Shown: positions 44,450 to 52,528 of the stretch, piece by piece
Layout of the letters: each line of letters begins with the position of its first letter
Position numbering within the stretch: the first letter of the stretch is position 1
DNA from: G965267425 sp965267425
GTDB lineage: Bacteria > Bacteroidota > Bacteroidia > Flavobacteriales_E > Vicingaceae
Assembly (NCBI GenBank): GCA_965267425.1
Contig: OZ253959.1
Span: 620,001 to 684,000, forward strand
Reading direction: 5' to 3'
Length of the DNA stretch: 64,000 nucleotides
Made by a program: the position numbers and the translations under genes
Notes under the pieces: generated by a model
Databases searched by the model: none
Seen by the model: only the letters and a program-made list of their open reading frames with translations
What the model was told of the DNA's origin: nothing

Positions 44450-45367
44450 ATGATTCGGTACAATCCCAAAAGTTGGTTTGCCCTTATTTTTCATCGATAT
44501 AGTCGAGAGACATTTAGCAAGGTATTCCCTTCTTTAATATTCATGACAATTTATGCAACCGCTATTTGGTATTTGTCAGAGATCATTGATTTTATGCACC
44601 CAAAAAGTACCACGGAAATTCATTCTCTTTTGGGAATTGTTCTGGGGTTATTTTTGGTTTTTAGAACCAACACGGCCTATGACAGATGGTGGGAAGGTAG
44701 AATCATATGGGGGGAATTGGTGAATACCAGCAGAAATTTTGCACTGAAGCTCAATGCCATTGTGGCGAGGTCTGAAACACAAAAGAGAGCTGTTTTTAGC
44801 GATATGATTGGGAATTATGCATCAGCACTTAAAGATCATTTAAGAAACCGTAAAAATCTTGAATCGTTAAAGGGATTCACTGAAAAGCAAAAAGAGCAAT
44901 TTAATGGGTGGGAGCACCCTCTCAATTTTATAGGTACTATTATTTATGATAACCTCAATGAACTGTTTGAAAGAAAAGCCATTTCGGATGCACAGTACTT
45001 TATACTAGACAAAGAGGCTAAAATGCTTACAGAGGCTTTGGGAAAATGCGAAAGAGTGCGGAACACACCCATTCCTTATGCATATAGTATGTATATGAAA
45101 AAGTTCATTTTTATTTATGTACTCACTCTTCCATTGGGAATTGTAAATACGTTTTCATATTGGATGATCCCAATCGTTTTATTGGTTTTTTACGTTCTAT
45201 TTACCATAGAAATTATTGCGGAAGAAATTGAAGATCCTTTTGGAGAAGATGAAAACGACTTGCCAACTGATGACATCGCAGCGAATATTAGAAAAAATGT
45301 TGACGAAATCTTATTGAGTTCAACACCTCAATCTAATTCTTTAGGCGCTGGATCTTCAGAAGAGTAA
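44450..45367 (+). CDS. Bestrophin-family channel
   Basis: A 305-residue bestrophin/UPF0187 membrane protein, a pentameric ion channel family (bacterial members are often cation- or anion-permeable). The family motif LGLFLVFRTNTAYDRWWEGR is at about residues 62-81, followed by the long amphipathic region and two late helices (IYVLTLPLGIVNTFSYW and a following segment). The last 14 codons overlap the 3' end of the OstA-like gene on the other strand by 40 bases. Confidence 0.92.
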   Translation: MIRYNPKSWFALIFHRYSRETFSKVFPSLIFMTIYATAIWYLSEIIDFMHPKSTTEIHSLLGIVLGLFLVFRTNTAYDRWWEGRIIWGELVNTSRNFALKLNAIVARSETQKRAVFSDMIGNYASALKDHLRNRKNLESLKGFTEKQKEQFNGWEHPLNFIGTIIYDNLNELFERKAISDAQYFILDKEAKMLTEALGKCERVRNTPIPYAYSMYMKKFIFIYVLTLPLGIVNTFSYWMIPIVLLVFYVLFTIEIIAEEIEDPFGEDENDLPTDDIAANIRKNVDEILLSSTPQSNSLGAGSSEE

Positions 45368-46902
45368 TCAACCAGTGATTCCCGATTCCAGATAAACACA
45401 TCCATTTTATTCATGGGTCTGTATTCTGTCTGCCAGGTAAATCCTTTGAGTTTTAATTCTGAGGCTTGCAATTCTCTCAAAGGATACAATGTAGCGTCCG
45501 GGTCATTCAACATAATAATTTTATCCACTTTGTTGTCCTTTACCATAATTCTTAAGTCGCTGCTTTCTCCTCTATTGACCCCAATAAATTTGTCGTTATC
45601 ATCCTGGGCATAGTAGATGGTCTGACCATTACCATTTACATCAACTTTTCTTAATTCATTTTCGATGAAGTAGCCCGTCATTTCTTTACCACGAATTTGA
45701 TTGAACCGAATGGAATCCACTTCTGAAACAATGAATGCATTGCTTTCCACATATAAATGATCGATTTTTTCATCTTTCAAAATCAACGAAATGTAATCAC
45801 CGGTGATTTGATTTTCAAACGACCACAAGATGGGACTTCCGTACATATGAATGATGGAATCTGTAATAGGATAAATGAGTGTATCACATTTTCCCTGAAG
45901 GTCTTCCTTAAAGAATTTGACTTGGTTTTGAGCCCAAATGATTCTACTATCAGAAGAATCTGCATTCCTGTGTACGATAAACGTATCTGCGTGCATGAAC
46001 AAGGTATCCTCATCCATCAGTTTTGACATCAACGGGTTTCCAAATATCATTGCACTGTCCTGAAGTTCATAAAATTGAGCCCTTTGACCGTCAATGGTCA
46101 TGTTTTCAGAAGTGTCTTCAATGGTCACATTTCCTTTGATCAATCCTATCCCTGTTAATTTGTCAAAATTCATGTAATCACCATAAACCGTTTGCTCAGC
46201 ATTATCAAGCCTGGCATTTTTTTCATATTCAGATTTGCCAGAAACTTTATCGTAATACCCATCTTCACAAAACACAGAATTTTCAGCAGTCGTAATGCAT
46301 GTAGGGCCTTCGAAATAAGTGATTTCAGAATGAACATTGTACAACAAAGAGTCGGCTTCAATTGTTACATCCGGTGTGACAAGCAGCACGCTGTCTCGGA
46401 AGTAGAAATTTCCATCAGAGTGATGATAATACCCTTTAACACTGGTAAGGTCAAGGTTACTTTCATCCACTCGAATGACTCCTCCACTAAGGTAGCTGCT
46501 AATTTTTATATTTCTATCGTGATGAAGATAATGTGTTTTAAGTGTGGCTTTTTTCGTTTCAAGCCGCACATTGTTTTTGAGTTCAAATTGGCGTGAGTCG
46601 CCATCATAAAACAATTCGTCCCCATACGCATGTGCTGTGTCACCTTGATTTATGACAACATTTCCAAAAGCATCAACCGTGTTTGAACCAGCATATTGAT
46701 ACGCACTATCACAGGTCATGACAAGACCTTCATGAACAAACGATACATTTCCGATAAGACGTTTTGCTTTTTTGCCTAAGTGTTCATCAAAACGGATATC
46801 GTCTGCCTTGAATTCTATTCTTTTTCCTTTCTGAGCTGAAAGTTGGACTGAAGAAAACAAAACCAACAAGGCAAAAAGAAAAAATATCCGTAATTGATTC
46901 AT
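45328..46902 (-). CDS. OstA-like (LptA/LptD N-terminal type) periplasmic protein
   Basis: A 524-residue exported protein with a signal peptide (ends LSAQ) and tandem OstA/LptA-type beta-jellyroll repeats over about residues 25-420, for example LIGNVSFVHEGLVMTCDSAY and VTIEADSLLYNV. LptA-like domains form the periplasmic bridge for lipopolysaccharide, and such proteins in Bacteroidota are taken to serve LPS transport, though I know of no direct proof. It begins 21 bases after the purA stop on the same strand and overlaps the bestrophin gene tail to tail. Confidence 0.88.
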   Translation of the reverse strand: MNQLRIFFLFALLVLFSSVQLSAQKGKRIEFKADDIRFDEHLGKKAKRLIGNVSFVHEGLVMTCDSAYQYAGSNTVDAFGNVVINQGDTAHAYGDELFYDGDSRQFELKNNVRLETKKATLKTHYLHHDRNIKISSYLSGGVIRVDESNLDLTSVKGYYHHSDGNFYFRDSVLLVTPDVTIEADSLLYNVHSEITYFEGPTCITTAENSVFCEDGYYDKVSGKSEYEKNARLDNAEQTVYGDYMNFDKLTGIGLIKGNVTIEDTSENMTIDGQRAQFYELQDSAMIFGNPLMSKLMDEDTLFMHADTFIVHRNADSSDSRIIWAQNQVKFFKEDLQGKCDTLIYPITDSIIHMYGSPILWSFENQITGDYISLILKDEKIDHLYVESNAFIVSEVDSIRFNQIRGKEMTGYFIENELRKVDVNGNGQTIYYAQDDNDKFIGVNRGESSDLRIMVKDNKVDKIIMLNDPDATLYPLRELQASELKLKGFTWQTEYRPMNKMDVFIWNRESLVDYSSEDPAPKELD

Positions 46903-46923
46903 TTCAATAATTCACATCGCACA

Positions 46924-48204
46924 TTATTGCATAACTAAATTGCGATGTAATGTTTGATTTCTATTTGGTCCAACTGAAACTATTGTGATTGGAACTTTGA
47001 GTTCTTCTTCTAAGTATTTTATATATGCATCGAGTTCAGCAGGAATTTGATCTATGGAATCAAGATTAGTCAAATCCTGAGACCATCCCGGTAATTCTTT
47101 GTAAATCGGAGATATTCCTTCCATGGAATTGTCAAATGGAAGGTAATCAATGGTTTCTCCCTTATAATCGTATGCTGTACAAACTTTTATTCGTTCAAAT
47201 GAACTGAGCACGTCCGCTTTGGTCATGATTAGATCAGTAACACCATTTATCATTACCGCATATTTAAGTGCAGGTAAATCTAACCACCCACAACGCCGTG
47301 GTCGGCCAGTTGTAGCGCCAAATTCATTTCCATTTTTACGCAGGGTTTCACCTTCATCATCAAACAACTCTGTGAGAAAAGGTCCACTTCCTACTCGGGT
47401 ACAATAGGCTTTGAAAATTCCAAAAACCTTACCTATTTTCTGAGGTGATATTCCTAATCCTGTACATGCACCTGCGGTAACCGTATTGGAAGAAGTAACA
47501 AAAGGGTAAGATCCAAAATCAATATCGAGCAAAGTTCCTTGAGCTCCTTCGGCCAGGATGGTTCGGTTTTCCTCAAAAGCTTGATTCACATAATAGGCAC
47601 TGTCAATTACATTCAAATTTCTGATGGCCTCAATTCCTGTCATCCATTCCTTTTCCATGGGTTCCAAATCGAACTCAAAGTCGTGATGTTTTAGAATTTG
47701 TAGATGTTTGTTGACCAGCTTTTTGTATTTCAATTCAAAATCTGCCAAAAACAGGTCTCCAATTCTCATTCCATTTCTACCTGTTTTATCCATGTAAGTA
47801 GGACCAATTCCACGCAAAGTGGACCCTATTTTCTCCTTCCCCTTTGATTTTTCAGAAGCCGCGTCTATCAACCTATGTGTTGGTAAAATGACATGTGCTT
47901 TTTTAGAAATATAAAGTCTTTCATTTACCGGGACATTCAGATCCTTCAGTGCCTCAATTTCCTTTTTCATCACAACGGGATCAATAACCACACCGTTACC
48001 TACAATGTTTATTTTTTCAGCATGAAATATTCCACTTGGAATGGTATGCAAAACGTGTTTTATTCCGTCAAATTCTAGCGTGTGTCCAGCATTCGGCCCG
48101 CCTTGAAATCTGCCTATGATATCGTATTTCGGTGTAAGAACATCCACAACTTTTCCCTTTCCTTCATCACCCCACTGCAAACCCAATAAAACATCTACTT
48201 TCAT
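46924..48204 (-). CDS. purA: Adenylosuccinate synthase
   Basis: Commits IMP to AMP synthesis by joining aspartate to IMP with GTP. The 426-residue length is normal. The N-terminal GTP-binding loop LQWGDEGKGKVVDVL (residues 8-22) is followed by GGPNAGHT, GSTLRGIGPTY, EGAQGTLLDIDFGSYPFVTSSN and the GRPRRCGWLD signature. It is preceded by fur (gap 52 bases, containing an inverted repeat) and followed by the OstA-like gene. Confidence 0.97.
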   Translation of the reverse strand: MKVDVLLGLQWGDEGKGKVVDVLTPKYDIIGRFQGGPNAGHTLEFDGIKHVLHTIPSGIFHAEKINIVGNGVVIDPVVMKKEIEALKDLNVPVNERLYISKKAHVILPTHRLIDAASEKSKGKEKIGSTLRGIGPTYMDKTGRNGMRIGDLFLADFELKYKKLVNKHLQILKHHDFEFDLEPMEKEWMTGIEAIRNLNVIDSAYYVNQAFEENRTILAEGAQGTLLDIDFGSYPFVTSSNTVTAGACTGLGISPQKIGKVFGIFKAYCTRVGSGPFLTELFDDEGETLRKNGNEFGATTGRPRRCGWLDLPALKYAVMINGVTDLIMTKADVLSSFERIKVCTAYDYKGETIDYLPFDNSMEGISPIYKELPGWSQDLTNLDSIDQIPAELDAYIKYLEEELKVPITIVSVGPNRNQTLHRNLVMQ

Positions 48205-48227
48205 AAAACTTCTTAATGTGTGTTTAC

Positions 48228-48250
48228 GTCAAATCCTGAATTGATTTGAC
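48228..48250. repeat. 8-7-8 inverted repeat in the purA leader
   Basis: GTCAAATC (48228-48235), seven bases, GATTTGAC (48243-48250), a perfect stem between fur and purA. No T-run follows, so it is not a simple terminator; regulatory or RNA-processing roles are possible. Confidence 0.5.
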
Positions 48251-48256
48251 TGAGAA

Positions 48257-48718
48257 TTAAAATTTCTTTTGTGATTGGCAATTTTTACATATTCCGTAGA
48301 GATTCATGGAATGGTATTGAATTTCATATCCCATAAGATTGGCTGCGGAATCTTTAATTTGTTGAATTCGCGGATCACAAAATTCAACAACTGAATTACA
48401 TTCAGTGCAAATTATATGATCATGTTGGCGGTATTCATAAGATCTTTCAAACTGAGCCATTGTTTGTCCAAACCTGTGCTTACGAACCAATTTACATTCC
48501 AACAATAGTTCAATTGTATTGTACAACGTAGCCCGACTCACTCTATATTTCTTTTTCTTCATAGAGTGATAAAGAGTTTCTATATCAAAATGATGATCTA
48601 TTGAATATATTTCATTCAGGATAGCAAAACGCTCAGGAGTTTTACGATGGCCATTTTCTTCCAGGAAGGAAGTAAAAATCTCCTGCACTTTTTCTGATAT
48701 GGAAAGGGTTGGTGTCAT
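48257..48718 (-). CDS. fur: Fur-family metalloregulator
   Basis: A 153-residue DNA-binding repressor of the Fur/PerR/Zur family. An N-terminal winged helix (about 10-85, with RVSRATLYNTIELL as recognition helix) is followed by the dimerisation domain carrying the metal site HDHIICTEC and the structural zinc Cys pairs CTEC and CKNC. The metal (iron, zinc or peroxide sensing) cannot be decided by eye. A perfect TCATTT-C-AAATGA palindrome lies next to its -7-like box, suggesting autoregulation. It lies between rsh and purA. Confidence 0.93.
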   Translation of the reverse strand: MTPTLSISEKVQEIFTSFLEENGHRKTPERFAILNEIYSIDHHFDIETLYHSMKKKKYRVSRATLYNTIELLLECKLVRKHRFGQTMAQFERSYEYRQHDHIICTECNSVVEFCDPRIQQIKDSAANLMGYEIQYHSMNLYGICKNCQSQKKF

Positions 48719-48742
48719 TAATCAATGTGCTGGATTAATGTG

Positions 48743-48764
48743 TAAAAGTATTCATTTCAAATGA
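48743..48764 (-). promoter_or_regulatory. fur promoter region with a Fur-box-like palindrome
   Basis: TCATTT-C-AAATGA (48752-48764, 6-1-6) abuts TACTTTTA (48750-48743), one mismatch from TAnnTTTG, 25 bases before the fur ATG. The position fits a repressor operator. Confidence 0.45.
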
Positions 48765-48788
48765 TAAATTGTACATACTTAGAAACAT

Positions 48789-50996
48789 TTATGAGGCTTC
48801 AATTCTCTTCACAGATATTACTCCTTCAGCAACCATTAATTTATCCATCAATTCATACAAATGATTGATATTATGGATAAAAACCATGATTTTACCTTCA
48901 AATACACCATCATTGCTTTCAAAATTCAACGAACGCATATTGACATCAAGTTCATCGGAGATGATACGTGTAATTCTATTGACCAGACCAACTGAATCTA
49001 TGCCCGTTACTTTTAACCCGGTAAGAAATTCAATTTTGTGCTCTCTATTCCATTTGGCTCTTATGACCCTGTAAGCATGGTTAGAAAGTAACTCAATGGC
49101 ATTAGGGCAATTTACCTTGTGTATATGAATTCCTTCACCAACTACTGCGAATCCGAAAATTTCGTCACCAGCAATGGGGTTGCAACACTTGGACAATTGG
49201 TACTCGTATTTTCCAACCATATCCTCCAATACAAGATCTTCCGAACCTTTTGCTCCCAGACCAAGCAATTTGGAAAGGCTGGATTTGATACCTTTTTTGC
49301 GATGCCTTTTGATTACAAATTTTCCACCTTCGATGTCTATTTTGTTTAGGATACTGAGGTTGACTTTCTCCTTACCGATTTGATAAAACAGCTCAGTTTC
49401 ATTCGTAACATTAAACAAGGCCAATAATTCATTGATGTTAGCTGAATTAAATGTGACTTTCAGTTGTTTAAATTTCTTTTCCAACGCTGTTTTACCCAAC
49501 GAAGAGAATTTTCGGCGACCTCCTTTTAGTCCATCTTTGATTTTACTTTTTGCTTTTGCTGTAACCACATAAGACAGCCATTCTTCTTGGGGACGTTGTT
49601 TTGATGAAGTAATAATTTCCACCTGATCACCATTCTTCAATTGATAACTCAATGGAACCAAATTGTGATTCACTTTTGCGCCCAAACATCGTTCACCAAT
49701 TTGAGAATGAATGTCAAAGGCAAAATCAAGAGCTGTTGCTCCATATGGGAGTGATCTTAACTCACCTTTAGGAGTAAATACGGTAACTTCTTGCGAGAAT
49801 AAATTGAGCTTAAAATCATCGATAAAGTCCAATGCATTTGGTTCTGGATTTTCCAATAATTCTCGAATGGATTTAAGCCAACTATCCATAGTAGAGTCGG
49901 CTTCTCCATTTTTGTAATTCCAATGAGAGGCCAGCCCTTTTTCAGCTACATCATCCATTCTCTTGGAACGGATTTGAACTTCAACCCAACGACCTTTAGG
50001 ACTCATAACGGTCGTGTGCAACGATTCATAACCGTTACTTTTTGGATTGCTTATCCAATCCCTTAATCTATCTGGCTTTGGAAGATAAGAGTCTGTTACA
50101 ACGGAATAGACCTTCCAACAATCCGCCTTTTCATTTTCAGGTGTTGTATCAATAATAATTCGCAAGGCGAACAAATCATATACCTCTTCAAATTCAACAT
50201 GCTTAGTCTTCATTTTATTTAAAATAGCATGAACTGATTTTGTTCTGGCTTTGATTTTAAATTTCATACCCATATCATTCAAAGCAGATCGAATGGGGAT
50301 GGAAAATTGATTGATAAATCTCGCCCTTACGGCTTGCGTCTTTTTCAGTTTAGAAGCAATGTCGTCATAAGCCTCAGGTTCTGTATACTTTAATCCCAGA
50401 TCTTCCAATTCCGATTTTATACTGTATAAACCAAGACGATGAGCCAACGGAGCATACAAATACATGGTTTCAGAGGCAATTTTTAGTTGCTTGTTGCGAT
50501 TCATTGAATCCATGGTCCTCATGTTGTGCAACCTGTCTGCAATTTTGATCAAAATCACACGTATATCGTCCGAAAGGGTAAGTAGTATTTTCCGGTAGTT
50601 TTCTGCTTGTAATGATACGGATGTATTATCAGTGACTTCAGATATTTTGGTGAGTCCGTCAATAATTTGGGCGTATTTATCACCAAACATTCCTTTAATA
50701 TCTGTTAATGTAATGTCCGTGTCTTCAACGGTATCATGAAGCAATGCACATATCACAGAAGTCGCTCCCAAGCCAATTTCACTGGAAACAATTCTTGCAA
50801 CAGCAATGGGGTGGTAAATGTATGGTTCGCCTGACTTGCGCCTTACTCCTTTATGAGCTTCATTGGCAACATCAAATGCTTTACGAATTAGTTTTCTGTC
50901 AGCCGCATCAATTCGTTGCCCAAGGGAACGCAACAGCCCCCTGTAACGATTGAGGATTTCAACTTTTTCCTGTTGTATGTCTATTTCAACTTCCAT
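48789..50996 (-). CDS. RelA/SpoT-type bifunctional (p)ppGpp synthetase/hydrolase
   Basis: A 735-residue Rsh enzyme controlling the stringent response. The hydrolase HD domain (about 30-180) retains the manganese-binding His62 and HDTVED (87-92), so hydrolysis should be active. The synthetase domain (about 230-355) carries the conserved KSNGYESLHTTV. Then come a TGS domain (about 395-460, VFTPKGELRSLPYGATALDFA) and a C-terminal ACT domain (about 660-735), with a Cys/His-containing ZFD-like segment (LSKCCNPIAGDEI). Length and domain order are complete. It is the first gene of a minus-strand run with fur, purA and the OstA-like gene. Confidence 0.95.
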   Translation of the reverse strand: MEVEIDIQQEKVEILNRYRGLLRSLGQRIDAADRKLIRKAFDVANEAHKGVRRKSGEPYIYHPIAVARIVSSEIGLGATSVICALLHDTVEDTDITLTDIKGMFGDKYAQIIDGLTKISEVTDNTSVSLQAENYRKILLTLSDDIRVILIKIADRLHNMRTMDSMNRNKQLKIASETMYLYAPLAHRLGLYSIKSELEDLGLKYTEPEAYDDIASKLKKTQAVRARFINQFSIPIRSALNDMGMKFKIKARTKSVHAILNKMKTKHVEFEEVYDLFALRIIIDTTPENEKADCWKVYSVVTDSYLPKPDRLRDWISNPKSNGYESLHTTVMSPKGRWVEVQIRSKRMDDVAEKGLASHWNYKNGEADSTMDSWLKSIRELLENPEPNALDFIDDFKLNLFSQEVTVFTPKGELRSLPYGATALDFAFDIHSQIGERCLGAKVNHNLVPLSYQLKNGDQVEIITSSKQRPQEEWLSYVVTAKAKSKIKDGLKGGRRKFSSLGKTALEKKFKQLKVTFNSANINELLALFNVTNETELFYQIGKEKVNLSILNKIDIEGGKFVIKRHRKKGIKSSLSKLLGLGAKGSEDLVLEDMVGKYEYQLSKCCNPIAGDEIFGFAVVGEGIHIHKVNCPNAIELLSNHAYRVIRAKWNREHKIEFLTGLKVTGIDSVGLVNRITRIISDELDVNMRSLNFESNDGVFEGKIMVFIHNINHLYELMDKLMVAEGVISVKRIEAS

Positions 50997-51042
50997 AACT
51001 AACCCATAGCTAAATTACGAAATGATGAAATGTAAATACAAC

Positions 51043-52308
51043 CTATTCAATGGCAGGAAGAATTTTTGTACTTACTTCACCAAAGCCAACCCTCATATTG
51101 TTTTTTGAACAATGACCTTTCATAATAACCGTGTCATTGTCATTCAGAAATACTCTTTCTGTTCCATCTTCCAGCTTAATTGGACGTGTTCCCTTCCAGC
51201 AAAGTTCAAGCATTGATCCATATGAATCTTCAGTAGGTCCACTGATGGTGCCAGAAGCATACATATCCCCAACTCTAATGTTGCAACCGTTTACCGTTTG
51301 ATGCGCCAATTGCTGATTCATATTCCAATACATATACTTGTAATTGGACTGACATATGGTTTGTTCCAATCCCGTGTCTGTGGACAGAACTACTTCTAAT
51401 GAGATATCAATATTTTTTTCTCCCGTATATTCAAGATACGGTAAAACTGCAGGTTCTTGCACCGGCCCTGCAGTCCTGAATGGTTCTAATGCATCTAACG
51501 TAACTATCCAGGGAGATATAGAAGAAGCAAAGTTTTTGGCAAGAAAGGGTCCTAATGGAACATATTCCCAAGTCTGAATATCTCGTGCGGACCAATCATT
51601 GAACAAACACATTCCAAAAATATAGTCGTCTGCCTCACCAGTTGATATTGATGATCCCAAAGGTTTGCCATCAAAAGTGACAAAAGCCATTTCCAGCTCA
51701 AAATCCAATCGCTTACAAGGGCCATAAACCGGCGGTTCTTCTGGATTTGGACGTGTTTGACCTTTGGGTCGGTGAATTTCTTCTCCGGAAAGAATAATGG
51801 ATGAGGCTCTACCATGGTAACCAACAGGCAAATGCCGCCAATTTGGTAGAAGGGCATTGTTCGGGTCCCTAAACATTGTTCCTACATTTGTGGCGTGTTC
51901 TATGCTGGAATAAAAATCCGTGTAGTCCCCAATTTCAAGAGGAAGGTGCAAATCCACAGCCTCAATGTCATGAATTACCTTCAAATCGTTTACATTATCC
52001 GGGTTTAGCTCATCTGTCTGATTGCTAAAAATGTCAATGATTTTTTTTCTTAAAGCTGAACAATTTTTCTTTCCTTTTTTCATCATTCGATTCAATGAAT
52101 GACTTTTGAAATCCTCCTGCGTAAAATTTAAGTCATTCAACAACCCCAATTCATGAAGTTGTGACAAATCAACCACATGGTCTCCTAACCTGGTTGCCAC
52201 CTTTTTTGACCCATTTTCAATTGAAAATATTCCAAACGGGATATTGTGAATGCTAAAATCACTTTCTTCCGCCACTGAGAGCCAGCTTTTTAAGTTTAAA
52301 TCACTCAT
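51043..52308 (-). CDS. fahA: Fumarylacetoacetase
   Basis: Last enzyme of tyrosine/homogentisate breakdown, splitting fumarylacetoacetate to fumarate and acetoacetate. The 421 residues comprise the N-terminal SH3-like domain (about 1-120, NIPFGIFS) and the FAH barrel (from about 125) with the metal-binding DYTDFYSSIEHATN, LDFELEMAFV and FNDWSARDIQTWEYVPLGPF signatures. It stands alone here; no other tyrosine-degradation gene is in the window. Confidence 0.95.
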   Translation of the reverse strand: MSDLNLKSWLSVAEESDFSIHNIPFGIFSIENGSKKVATRLGDHVVDLSQLHELGLLNDLNFTQEDFKSHSLNRMMKKGKKNCSALRKKIIDIFSNQTDELNPDNVNDLKVIHDIEAVDLHLPLEIGDYTDFYSSIEHATNVGTMFRDPNNALLPNWRHLPVGYHGRASSIILSGEEIHRPKGQTRPNPEEPPVYGPCKRLDFELEMAFVTFDGKPLGSSISTGEADDYIFGMCLFNDWSARDIQTWEYVPLGPFLAKNFASSISPWIVTLDALEPFRTAGPVQEPAVLPYLEYTGEKNIDISLEVVLSTDTGLEQTICQSNYKYMYWNMNQQLAHQTVNGCNIRVGDMYASGTISGPTEDSYGSMLELCWKGTRPIKLEDGTERVFLNDNDTVIMKGHCSKNNMRVGFGEVSTKILPAIE

Positions 52309-52489
52309 GAATGCAAATAGATTTTTCGCGGCTAAATTACACTATTGTAGGTAAGCAAACGGCATAATTATTTGAATTTTCTTTATTGCATGCAACCATT
52401 TATACATTGATAACGTCTATAGCTTGGAATAAACTACATAAGAAATAGGCTACAGGTTGCGCAAATTACTGATACAATTGGTTTTTTTG

Positions 52490-52497
52490 TATGTTTG
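52490..52497 (+). promoter_or_regulatory. Putative -7 promoter element of the 1620-residue T9SS cargo gene
   Basis: TATGTTTG matches TAnnTTTG and ends 32 bases before the ATG at 52529. The -33 element is not obvious. Confidence 0.5.
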
Positions 52498-52528
52498 TAG
52501 CGTTTTGCGGAAACGATAAATTAATCAA

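Noticed and set aside
46192..46596. Long antisense frame (134 codons) inside the OstA-like gene, and similar ones at 6515-6946 and 14550-14897
   Set aside because: Opposite to well-supported genes, with no family resemblance and no promoter; shadow frames.
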